DNA of 13,327 nucleotides from JAWKTT01 sp041398965. Lineage in GTDB: Bacteria > Planctomycetota > Planctomycetia > Planctomycetales > Planctomycetaceae. Both the position numbers and the translations under genes were made by a program. Positions within the stretch are counted from its first letter, which is position 1. Each line of letters starts with the position of its first letter. The notes under the pieces were generated by a model, which worked only from the letters and a program-made list of their open reading frames with translations, was not told where the DNA came from and searched no databases. Location: the NCBI GenBank assembly GCA_041398965.1, contig JAWKTT010000063.1, positions 1 to 13,327 on the forward strand, read 5' to 3'. Below, one piece after another: positions 6,535 through 13,327 of this stretch.

Positions 6535-9047
6535 GATTCGATAATCTGACGCGGAGGAACAGCTAAAACCAGATACTTCCGCATCAAGTTGTCCGCTAAC
6601 AACTTCAGATTTGCATCAACTCTTTTCAGGAGCTCGGTCAACTCGGATGGGGGAGTCTGTTCGAGATCGTCGGTTGAGACCATCCGGACTTCATGCACGA
6701 TTTTCATCAGAATCCGCTTCTCCCGCGATCGCAGCGGGTGACGATTTTGCGGTAAGGCTTCGATGTGGTCCTCGAGGACGCTGGCCTGAAACACGATCGA
6801 ATGAGGGTTCGTTTCGTCCGTGATGGCAAGGTCCAGCACTCCGTTCTGTTGAACATTCTCCAGATAGCGAGAGCGATAGGTCATCCGGCAATCAAGCACT
6901 TCCAGCAACGCCTTCAGCATTGACCTCTGCGAGATTTGCTTCGACTCGATCGCGCTAAGAAGCAGCGTGGCGATGTTTCGCCCCCGATCGATCCGGCGGC
7001 CAACGTCAAGGAATCTCCAGGAGGGGCCGCGAATCATTCCATCCTGAATCAGGCCGCTGATCGAGGCGAGTTCGAGGATGAGTCGATCGATCGCGCTCAG
7101 GGCTTCGGAGAGATCGTCAACCTCCGAACTTGCTGCAAAGAAGTGGTCGACTGCGTGCCGTGTTGTGTTCCACATCTCTACGGAAATCCAGTCCCGCACT
7201 GTCGAACCGAGTCGACGCAGTTCGGCCACCGCGTTTCCTAAGCCATTGTGCTCTGTTGGATCAAAGATGACACGCGACAGATACTGTTCGATCGTCGGCA
7301 GCGTTTTCGAAAAGTCGTCTACGAGAAAAGCCGGTTCAAGCTGTCCCTGATCGAGCAACGCCCGGAGCAGACCGGCAAGCTCCGGGACATCTTCGTCCGA
7401 CTCCGACGTCATTCGCTCGATGGTCGCTCGCATGAGGCGGGCGAGAAAATCGGCTCGTTCCAACGACTGTCCCATCCAATACAGGTTGTCGGCCACTCGA
7501 GATGGGAAGAGTGCATCGCTTCGCTTCAATTGAACTGGAGCAGCTTCGTCGTCCAGCAGCGTCACCATTGCCGGTGGACCATCAGCTTGAATCCACAGGT
7601 CTTTGCTGCTCACCCCTCCCAACACCGAGAGTTCCATCGGCTCAGGAGTTGCGGCGAGTCGGACTAATCCCCCCGGCAACAAGTGATAGCCTCCCTTTTC
7701 CGCTGCCACGCAGAATGTTCGCAATGCAACATGTCCCGATTGCAGTTGATTGTCTCGCCAACAAGGAGCAGCAGAGCGTTCGATTCGCTCCTGAGCGACA
7801 TAGCGTTCCGGGTGATCTTCAATTTGCATCCGAAGCACAGATCGCTCTTCGGCCGTCATCTGACAGACCACGAACTCTTCCTGTCCGCTCGACTGAAATG
7901 CCGGTTTAATCACCAGTTCGTCAAAGCGGCTCCAGACCATCGCTAACGAGACCGGATCGCCACACCACCATGTTGGAATCGACGGCAACATCAAGTCTTG
8001 ATTGAGCAGGTGTTGACACAATTGCGGCAGAAACGCCATGAAAACCGGAGCTTCCAAGAGTCCCGACCCTGGGGTGTTCGCCAGCCGCACGTTCCCCGCC
8101 CGGACCGCCTGCATCAAGCCGGGGACCCCGTTGTTGGCAGCCGCCCCTTGTTCCAAAGGATCGATCGCTGAGTCGGCACAGCGCGACAGAATGACGTCGA
8201 CCAACTTCAAACCGGAAAGGGTCTTCAGGAAGACGCAATCATCTCGGACCGCAAGGTCCCCCCCCTCGACCAGAGTGAACCCCAAATAGCGGGCAAGATA
8301 GACATCTTCAAAGTAAAATCGAGACTGAGGCCCCGACGACAACATCACGACACGAGGATGCTCCTTCTGCGCCGGACACATCCTCAACAGTGCGTTCTTC
8401 AAATGAATGAAGAACGGAGCCAAACGCTCGAGACCCAGCCGATGCACGACTTGTGGCATCAGTCGTGCCGTCGTGATTCGATTTTCAAGGACGAAGCCAA
8501 GTCCGATCGGAGCATCGGTCCGGTCTGCCATCACGTACCAATCACCATTGGGTGATCGAGCCAATTCGGTCCCAAACAGCATCAGCGAATCGACTCCGCT
8601 GCCGTGAAGGTCGGTGCATTCCCGCTGGTAGCGACGTTGTGGATAGATCACTCCCGGCGGCAATAGACCGCACTGCAACAACGTCTGTGGCCCATAGACA
8701 TCTTGCAGAATCCGCTGCATCAACTTGCCACGTTGCTCGAGGGCCAACTGCATCCACCCCCATTGCTCGCGGCTCAACAAGAGCGGCAACAGGTCGAGAT
8801 TCCAGGGACGCTGCCCTCCCGCCCCCCCAAAAACGTTGAAGATCACACCGTTCTCATCCAGCCTCTGTTTGGCTTGAAGAGTGCGACGTGTTAACTCTTC
8901 GGGCGAGAACTTTGACAGTTCCGCAATCAACGTCGTCCAATGGGGACGCGGCTGCCCACCTTCAAACGCTTCATTGAACACCCCCAACGGCAGGTTCGGA
9001 TTGGCGAGTGTCGAAAAGTCTAAATTGTTCACAGTCAGCGAGTTCAT
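6531..9047 (-). CDS. Circularly permuted ATP-grasp / alpha-E domain fusion protein
   Basis: This 838-residue protein joins two parts that are often separate genes. Residues about 20-500 form a circularly permuted ATP-grasp domain (DUF404/DUF407 type), with landmarks PWNLDLLPLLLS (81-92), QDVYGPQ (115-121), VDVILSR (283-289), NTPGSGLLE (324-332) and the basic stretch ELVIKPAF (377-384). Residues about 512-830 form the helical alpha-E domain (DUF403), opening with SRVADNLYWMGQSLERAD (516-533). ATP-grasp enzymes make amide bonds through an acyl-phosphate. By comparative genomics this type has been predicted to ligate amino acids or peptides together with alpha-E and transglutaminase partners. 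The reaction remains unproven. I prefer ATG at 9047 over GTG at 9098, because the extra 17 residues look unlike the family. No Shine-Dalgarno sequence is visible. It heads the minus-strand block. Confidence 0.93.
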   Translation of the reverse strand: MNSLTVNNLDFSTLANPNLPLGVFNEAFEGGQPRPHWTTLIAELSKFSPEELTRRTLQAKQRLDENGVIFNVFGGAGGQRPWNLDLLPLLLSREQWGWMQLALEQRGKLMQRILQDVYGPQTLLQCGLLPPGVIYPQRRYQRECTDLHGSGVDSLMLFGTELARSPNGDWYVMADRTDAPIGLGFVLENRITTARLMPQVVHRLGLERLAPFFIHLKNALLRMCPAQKEHPRVVMLSSGPQSRFYFEDVYLARYLGFTLVEGGDLAVRDDCVFLKTLSGLKLVDVILSRCADSAIDPLEQGAAANNGVPGLMQAVRAGNVRLANTPGSGLLEAPVFMAFLPQLCQHLLNQDLMLPSIPTWWCGDPVSLAMVWSRFDELVIKPAFQSSGQEEFVVCQMTAEERSVLRMQIEDHPERYVAQERIERSAAPCWRDNQLQSGHVALRTFCVAAEKGGYHLLPGGLVRLAATPEPMELSVLGGVSSKDLWIQADGPPAMVTLLDDEAAPVQLKRSDALFPSRVADNLYWMGQSLERADFLARLMRATIERMTSESDEDVPELAGLLRALLDQGQLEPAFLVDDFSKTLPTIEQYLSRVIFDPTEHNGLGNAVAELRRLGSTVRDWISVEMWNTTRHAVDHFFAASSEVDDLSEALSAIDRLILELASISGLIQDGMIRGPSWRFLDVGRRIDRGRNIATLLLSAIESKQISQRSMLKALLEVLDCRMTYRSRYLENVQQNGVLDLAITDETNPHSIVFQASVLEDHIEALPQNRHPLRSREKRILMKIVHEVRMVSTDDLEQTPPSELTELLKRVDANLKLLADNLMRKYLVLAVPPRQIIES

Positions 9048-9469
9048 ACGTGCGCTAAAACAGCAGGAGTTTAACCAACGAGTCAGGCAGCAATGCACGA
9101 ACAGGCTGCAAACAAAGACTGTTGTATCTCAGCCGTCGTCCGAAATCTATCCTCGCACACTCCGAACCGACAAATCGTTAGGCCTCAATGCCAATCTTCG
9201 TTCGAGTGACAAGACGCAGAACCAAAGTCAAACTTGCCCGATGATGTCGACCCCGATCACGCACAGCGATCATCCACCCCGAGCACGCTGCGACTCACGG
9301 TTGCCTGAAACATCGATGGTGTAACAGTATGGAGCCCCGGCGCAAGTCTCATCGGTGCATCGGGAAAAGCGATTTCAACGGACATCTGGCTGGTCGGTTG
9401 ACAGGTGAATCACCCAGAGGGCAGCATCAGTTTTCGACACGGTACATCTGAAGCGTGTTCTTCCTGTCA

Positions 9470-9499
9470 CATGACGACACATCCCAGCCGCTCGTCATG
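9470..9499. repeat. 8-bp inverted repeat, 14-nt loop
   Basis: CATGACGA (9470-9477) and TCGTCATG (9492-9499) are perfect inverted arms. The site lies about 185-215 nt before the phosphatase-like gene. The left arm also overlaps a smaller GTCA-CA-TGAC palindrome (9466-9475). It could be an operator or an RNA hairpin. Confidence 0.45.
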
Positions 9500-9534
9500 A
9501 TTTCCCGGCTGACACCGTGCAAACATGGCACAGA

Positions 9535-9544
9535 TGTCATGACA
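9535..9544. promoter_or_regulatory. Perfect palindrome TGTCATGACA, operator-like
   Basis: This 10-bp perfect palindrome shares its GTCATGA core with sites at about 9466-9475 and 9494-9500. Repeated copies of one core upstream of a gene suggest a dimeric DNA-binding protein. No regulator gene is in the window to pair with it. Confidence 0.3.
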
Positions 9545-9684
9545 CAGGGATGATGCAACACGGGGCTCAACGAATCGGTTTGTTGTGAACCAACTCGATC
9601 CTCAGTACAGTCGATCACCGAGAACCGTCGGTTACGGCAACACTTAACGACAACGACATTCCTATCACACCGAAGCAGATCACC

Positions 9685-10812
9685 ATGCCCACGTTAACGA
9701 CTTCGTGTCTTTCTCAGTCGCAGACTGGTCATTCCGGTCGGCACCAACGACCCACGAATTGTCTGCGTTACGAGGAGAGTCCCCACCGCAAAAGACCATC
9801 GGGCAGGGACAGACTGCGGGGACTCGTGGTCATGGCGTTCCTGCTCCCGCTGTGCCTCAGTGGAGTCACAACCGAAGCCGCAGAGCCGTCGCAGACACCA
9901 GCACCGGCGACCCTCGAGTCGAACGCGAACCTCACGCGGCACGTCTTGATTATAGGCTTGGATGGAGTTCGTGAAGATGCACTCCTCAAGGCCGAAACTC
10001 CTCAGATCGATCGGCTGGCAGCCCGGGGAACAAGGTTCTCCGGGACTCTCATCCGAAAGCCGATGGGGACAGATAAGGCGGACACCGTCAGTGGTCCCGG
10101 ATGGTCCAACCTGCTCACCGGCGTCTGGCCCGACAAGCACAATGTCCTCGACAACAAGTTCACATCACCCAGCTACAAGAAATATCCGCACTTCTTCAGT
10201 CGCCTGAAAGAGGCTCGCCCAGACGCCTTCACGGCGTCTTACTGCAACTGGAATCCGATCTCAGAGACGATCGTCTCGCAAGCGGACATTAACGAATACT
10301 CCCCGCCGGTTAACAAAGACTACGCCCCGGCAGACGTCACCAACACCGACTCTTGCGTGAAGATGCTCGCTGAAAAATCACCGATGGCAACAGTGCTGTA
10401 CCTCGGCCAGATTGACGAGACTGGACACAACTTTGGGTTTCATCCGAGTGTGCCGCAGTACATGGAGGCGATTGAACGGGTTGATGCCCTGATCGGTCGA
10501 GTTCTTGCTGCCATTGAAGCCCGTCCTCAACGAAAGCAGGAACAGTGGCTGATCCTCGTCTGTACCGACCATGGAGGTCGTGGTCGAAATCATGGTGGAG
10601 GTCACGCGTTCCCAGAAATTACGCAGACGTGGATGATCGTCAGCGGCGACGGCGCTCAATTGAACAAAGAAGGGAAAGTGACCGAACCCGAGACCGCACA
10701 AGTCGATGTTGTTGCAACGGCACTCACCTTTCTCGTCGGAGCACTCCCCCGCGAGTGGAACCTCGACGGCAAACCGGTCGGCCTATTAGCGAAGTCAGAG
10801 CAAGCGGAATGA
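9685..10812 (+). CDS. Exported alkaline-phosphatase-superfamily phosphodiesterase-like enzyme
   Basis: The protein has the fold signature of the type I phosphodiesterase/nucleotide pyrophosphatase branch, which contains two-metal hydrolases of phosphate or related esters. Putative metal ligands in order are Asp93 (GLDGVR), Asp244 and His248 (QIDETGHNFG), Asp295-His296 (CTDHGG) and His307 (GGGHAFPE). The nucleophile position falls at Ser136 in VSGPGWSNLLTG, where classic NPP enzymes have Thr. A hydrophobic stretch (about 46-60) followed by TTEAAEP suggests a signal peptide with cleavage near 66, so it probably acts outside the inner membrane. The first 45 residues are basic and unlike a normal leader. 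The true start may be later, for example ATG at 9832. Its natural substrate cannot be told. It is monocistronic, divergent from the ATP-grasp gene and convergent with pntB. Confidence 0.88.
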   Translation: MPTLTTSCLSQSQTGHSGRHQRPTNCLRYEESPHRKRPSGRDRLRGLVVMAFLLPLCLSGVTTEAAEPSQTPAPATLESNANLTRHVLIIGLDGVREDALLKAETPQIDRLAARGTRFSGTLIRKPMGTDKADTVSGPGWSNLLTGVWPDKHNVLDNKFTSPSYKKYPHFFSRLKEARPDAFTASYCNWNPISETIVSQADINEYSPPVNKDYAPADVTNTDSCVKMLAEKSPMATVLYLGQIDETGHNFGFHPSVPQYMEAIERVDALIGRVLAAIEARPQRKQEQWLILVCTDHGGRGRNHGGGHAFPEITQTWMIVSGDGAQLNKEGKVTEPETAQVDVVATALTFLVGALPREWNLDGKPVGLLAKSEQAE

Positions 10813-10888
10813 CATCCTACGAGGCCAAAGACAGTTACTCCAAGTCCTACCATTGCAAGGTGGTGAACTTTCGCGGCACCAGTAAATC

Positions 10889-12295
10889 TCACAACTCTTT
10901 CATCGCCGTGATGATATCCATCACCGCCTGCTTCCCATCAGCAAATAACATCAGCGAATTGTCGGCAGAGAACAAGGGGTTCGGGATGCCGGCAAACCCC
11001 GGCGACAAACTCCGCTTCATGACGATGCAAGTCTTCGCGAGGTCCGCATTGATGATCGGCATCCCCGCGATCGCACTCTTCGGATTCGTCCGAGCGTCGG
11101 GATTGACGGTGTCGTTCGCACCGATCACAAGGCAGATGTCAGTCTGAGCCATCGTTGCGTTGATCTCGTCCATCTCTTTCAGCAGGTCGTACGGAATGTC
11201 CGCCTCGGCCAGCAGCACGTTCATGTGCCCCGGCATACGTCCCGCTACCGGATGAATCCCAAACTCGACTTCGACCCCCTTGCTCTTCAAGAGATTAGTC
11301 AAGTCACGCACCGCATGTTGTGCCTGAGCGACAGCCATCCCGTAGCCGGGGACAATCACCACCCGGTTGGCAACATCCAGCAACATCGCCACTTCTTCGC
11401 AAGAGGTCGATTTGACATTGGTATAGACTTCGTCTGCCGTCGGCCCCCCTGCGACAGGTCCCAGCTTTCCGAACAGGACATTCGTCAACGAGCGATTCAT
11501 CGCATCGCACATGATCTTAGTCAGAATCAGCCCCGATGCCCCCACCAGCGAACCGGCAATGATCAAGACATTGTTCCCAAGCACAAAGCCTGTCGCCGCC
11601 GCCGCGATCCCCGAATACGAATTGAGGAGGGCAATCACCACCGGCATGTCCGCTCCACCAATGGAGACCGTTAGCGAATATCCCAACACCAGCGAGACCG
11701 CAACCATCAACCAGTAAGCAAAGTCGTTCCCTCCTGAACGAACCATCCAGAAACAGAGCCCGACAGCCCCCAGTGCCAGTAGTCCATTGACCAACTGCTG
11801 AAACGGAATCGGGGGAATCTTCTTGAGAAACTTGAACTCCGCCAGCTTAGCAAATGCGAGAAGACTTCCCGAAAGCGTCACTGCGCCGATAAGTCCCGAA
11901 GCCGCCACAGCGACCGCAGCATTCGTCTCGATGTTTGCCCCTTTATGGGCGAGTTCTGCACCGGCCACCAAGAACGAAGCCGCCCCTCCCAGTCCGTTCA
12001 GCATCGCCACCAGTTCTGGCATCGACTCCATTCGCACCTTGAGGGCGAGCACGATTCCCACAAGGGTCCCCACGACAAGTCCCGCGAAAATCCAAGTCAG
12101 CGAGACCCCAGTGTTTCCCAGCAAAGCTTGAGACTGCAAGTCAAAAAAGCCCGCACAAATCGCGACAAGCATGCCCAACGCGCCGGTCAGGTTCCCCCGT
12201 ACCGCTGTCCGAGGACGGGTCAGTCCCTTGAGTCCCACGATAAGAAGTATCGAAGCCAAGAGATACGCAAGGTCGATCCAGATGCGACTGTTCAA
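10889..12295 (-). CDS. pntB: NAD(P) transhydrogenase subunit beta
   Basis: PntB uses the proton gradient to drive hydride transfer from NADH to NADP+, supplying NADPH. Residues 1 to about 265 hold the many membrane helices of the proton channel domain. Residues about 290-468 form the NADP(H)-binding domain III, with GYGMAVAQAQ (317-326), HPVAGRMPGHMN (348-359), GANDTVNPDA (392-401) and the MKRSLSPGFAGI loop (426-437). The length of 468 is normal. The start is TTG at 12295, with AGGA seven bases upstream, and the protein begins with a typical hydrophobic helix. It lies 98 nt after pntA part 2 on the same strand, so the two are probably one transcript. Its end faces the phosphatase-like gene across 76 nt with no strong terminator hairpin. 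Confidence 0.97.
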   Translation of the reverse strand: MNSRIWIDLAYLLASILLIVGLKGLTRPRTAVRGNLTGALGMLVAICAGFFDLQSQALLGNTGVSLTWIFAGLVVGTLVGIVLALKVRMESMPELVAMLNGLGGAASFLVAGAELAHKGANIETNAAVAVAASGLIGAVTLSGSLLAFAKLAEFKFLKKIPPIPFQQLVNGLLALGAVGLCFWMVRSGGNDFAYWLMVAVSLVLGYSLTVSIGGADMPVVIALLNSYSGIAAAATGFVLGNNVLIIAGSLVGASGLILTKIMCDAMNRSLTNVLFGKLGPVAGGPTADEVYTNVKSTSCEEVAMLLDVANRVVIVPGYGMAVAQAQHAVRDLTNLLKSKGVEVEFGIHPVAGRMPGHMNVLLAEADIPYDLLKEMDEINATMAQTDICLVIGANDTVNPDARTNPKSAIAGMPIINADLAKTCIVMKRSLSPGFAGIPNPLFSADNSLMLFADGKQAVMDIITAMKEL

Positions 12296-12302
12296 GAGAG
12301 CG

Positions 12303-12306
12303 TCCT
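12303..12306 (-). promoter_or_regulatory. Ribosome binding site supporting the pntB TTG start
   Basis: AGGA on the minus strand sits seven bases before the TTG at 12295. There is no other plausible start near the first membrane helix, so this short site decides the call. Confidence 0.5.
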
Positions 12307-12393
12307 GATACGAAGTGTCAATTCAAGTGAGTCTTTTATCGAAATGGCAAGGCCAAATCTGTCGACCAACCATTGCCCCATGCAAGCCAGTAA

Positions 12394-12711
12394 CTACTTG
12401 CGAAACTTTTCCAACATGCGATGCGTCACCAAAAAGCCACCAACGACGTTGACCGTCGCCAGCACAACCGCAATGAACCCCAGCACCTTTGCCACGTCCG
12501 CATGTTCACCCCCAGAGGCCAAGATCGCCCCCACAAGTGTAATCCCCGAGATGGCATTCGACCCCGACATCAATGGTGTGTGCAAGGTGGGAGGAATCTT
12601 GGTGATGACCTCGACGCCGACGAACACCGCCAGCATGAAGATCGTAACCCCCGCCATCATCGAAAACTGCGGCCCACCCGCAACTGTCTCTGCGAAAACC
12701 AGGAACATCAT
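12394..12711 (-). CDS. NAD(P) transhydrogenase subunit alpha, part 2 (membrane domain)
   Basis: This 105-residue protein is the small membrane part of the alpha subunit, found as its own gene in bacteria with a three-piece transhydrogenase. Three hydrophobic helices lie at about 17-36, 49-66 and 73-96. The family motif TPLMSGSNAISGI (45-57) is intact. It completes the proton channel together with PntB. Two ATGs stand side by side at 12711 and 12708, and either could be used. The NAD(H)-binding alpha part 1 normally lies directly upstream, but the 616 nt before this gene do not encode it. It must lie beyond the window or elsewhere. Confidence 0.93.
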   Translation of the reverse strand: MMFLVFAETVAGGPQFSMMAGVTIFMLAVFVGVEVITKIPPTLHTPLMSGSNAISGITLVGAILASGGEHADVAKVLGFIAVVLATVNVVGGFLVTHRMLEKFRK

Positions 12712-13327
12712 GCTCTACCGCCTGCAAAAGAACTGAAACATCCAGCGAAGTCTCCCGCAGATACTATCGAATTCCCCCTCTCCCCACAAAGGCCCCTCAT
12801 CAGGCTTCCCGTATCCGCGACCCCAAATTGCCAACTCCTCGCCTCTCCACCCCAAACCAGCAACTCCCCCCCCCGCGCAACGACACTGCACGGAACAACG
12901 ATTGCGGAAGCGTAAGTCAACGCAAGGCTCCTTCCCCACCACAAGCGACCTTTCAACGTCAACGATGCCAACAGACGTGTGTGCGGAGCTCTCAGTTCCC
13001 CGCAGAACTCGATCAACCAACGAGATCGGCCGCAGATCGTCTGTCGCTTGCATGAGCCAACACGCCGCTGACGACTCAATCAATGCCCGCTCCAAAGCCC
13101 AGGCAATCGACCGCTATCAGGACCTGGCGAAATCCGCTGAACATCAACACTTTTCCCCAACAACCGATTAGTTGCGAGGTCTGTGGCTCATGACAGTCCA
13201 TCCGCTTCTCAATTGCTCGGAAGTTGCAACCGCGGCACATACAGATGTAACCGGCATGGCAACAAAAGAAAGGGCAGTCCCGGTCCAACACACAGCCGGG
13301 ACACCTGCTCCAGAAACGACAACAGCC
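12712..13327. other. Region upstream of pntA part 2 without a clear complete gene
   Basis: No reading frame here resembles PntA part 1 or any family I know. The + strand is very C-rich around 12770-12960, including nine C in a row (12866-12874), and has low coding character. A 39-codon + strand frame at 13052-13171 (MSQHAADDSINARSK...) is hydrophilic and helix-like, but has no ribosome binding site. The transhydrogenase promoter should lie in this stretch. TTGACT on the minus strand near 12919 is a possible -35 box without a good -10. Confidence 0.4.
13076..13327 (-). CDS. Possible C-terminal part of a Cys-rich protein (runs off the edge)
   Basis: A minus-strand frame is open from the right edge to TGA at 13076. 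Its first 50 visible codons are unusually rich in Cys, with CPGC, then CPFFCCHAGY, then CMCRGC and MDCHE. Closely spaced Cys pairs like these often bind zinc or an iron-sulfur cluster. The last 30 residues are less distinctive. Another minus-strand frame over the same stretch is also open for about 50 codons, so this may be chance. I cannot name a family. Confidence 0.25.
   Translation of the reverse strand, partial: GCCRFWSRCPGCVLDRDCPFFCCHAGYICMCRGCNFRAIEKRMDCHEPQTSQLIGCWGKVLMFSGFRQVLIAVDCLGFGAGID

Larger units (their letters stand above)
9048..9684. promoter_or_regulatory. Divergent intergenic region with clustered palindromes
   Basis: This 637-nt gap separates divergent genes and should hold promoters for both. 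I find no convincing gene in it. It contains several short inverted repeats: GGTGA-A-TCACC (9404-9414), GTCA-CA-TGAC (9466-9475), CATGACGA/TCGTCATG (9470-9477 and 9492-9499), TGTCATGACA (9535-9544) and AACCG-T-CGGTT (9623-9633). Variants of GTCATGA recur three times within about 80 nt, which looks like a regulator-binding cluster. No clear -35/-10 pair could be assigned by eye. Confidence 0.4.

Noticed and set aside
9427..9618. 63-codon minus-strand frame in the divergent region
   Set aside because: No family resemblance and no ribosome binding site. It overlaps the palindrome cluster, which is better read as regulatory DNA.
10836..10866. Possible terminator between the phosphatase-like gene and pntB
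   Set aside because: Only a 3-4 bp pairing (ACCA/TGGT) and no T-tract, so too weak to call.
12708..13079. 123-codon minus-strand frame ending in an ATGA overlap with pntA part 2
   Set aside because: The overlap is suggestive, but the translation is rich in Gly, Trp and Arg, lacks any PntA motif, and lies on the C-rich tract. A second frame over the same stretch is equally open.
13052..13171. 39-codon + strand frame starting MSQHAADD
   Set aside because: Protein-like composition but no ribosome binding site and no recognisable family, and it is antisense to the Cys-rich frame. Mentioned only within the intergenic entry.

Overview
The window looks like chromosomal DNA of a moderately GC-rich bacterium. 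The best guess is a planctomycete or a relative. The reasons are the many starts without a Shine-Dalgarno sequence, the split transhydrogenase alpha subunit, the style of the sulfatase/phosphodiesterase-like protein, and a large lineage-style membrane protein of unknown function. This is an inference from style, not from a marker gene. There are no rRNA or tRNA genes, CRISPR arrays, transposases or phage genes.

Layout. At the left edge are the probable last 12 codons of a + strand gene. A + strand gene for an unknown six-segment membrane protein follows (132-1994). It converges on a long minus-strand block running from about 9047 down to 2093. In transcription order the block holds: a circularly permuted ATP-grasp/alpha-E fusion; a transglutaminase-like protein (ATGA overlap); a PduO-type cob(I)alamin adenosyltransferase (55-nt gap); YbeY (ATGA overlap); a CNNM/CorC-type CBS protein (GTGA overlap); and, after a 279-nt gap holding a nested inverted repeat, a six-segment voltage-gated K+ channel. 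A 637-nt divergent region rich in short palindromes separates this block from a + strand exported alkaline-phosphatase-superfamily enzyme (9685-10812). That gene converges on a minus-strand pair, pntA part 2 and pntB, encoding the membrane and NADP(H)-binding parts of the proton-translocating transhydrogenase. The last 616 nt contain no clear complete gene. A Cys-rich minus-strand frame runs off the right edge.

How the genes fit together. The ATP-grasp/alpha-E plus transglutaminase pair is a known but biochemically uncharacterised type of predicted peptide-ligating module. Its enzymes are translationally coupled here, and the transglutaminase carries an unusual Gln-rich N-terminus. YbeY-CorC is a widespread pairing linked to rRNA maturation and the cell envelope or Mg2+. 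Here it is translationally chained to a B12 adenosyltransferase. The K+ channel and CorC protein suggest an ion-homeostasis theme, and PntAB would supply NADPH from the proton gradient. The catalytic NAD(H)-binding PntA part 1 is not where it would be expected, just upstream of pntA part 2.

The most distinctive signals are the three imperfect internal repeats in the unknown membrane protein, the Gln-rich leader on the transglutaminase, and the palindrome cluster in the divergent region. I see no clearly new multi-gene system. The ATP-grasp/alpha-E/transglutaminase module is the closest candidate for unexplained biology.
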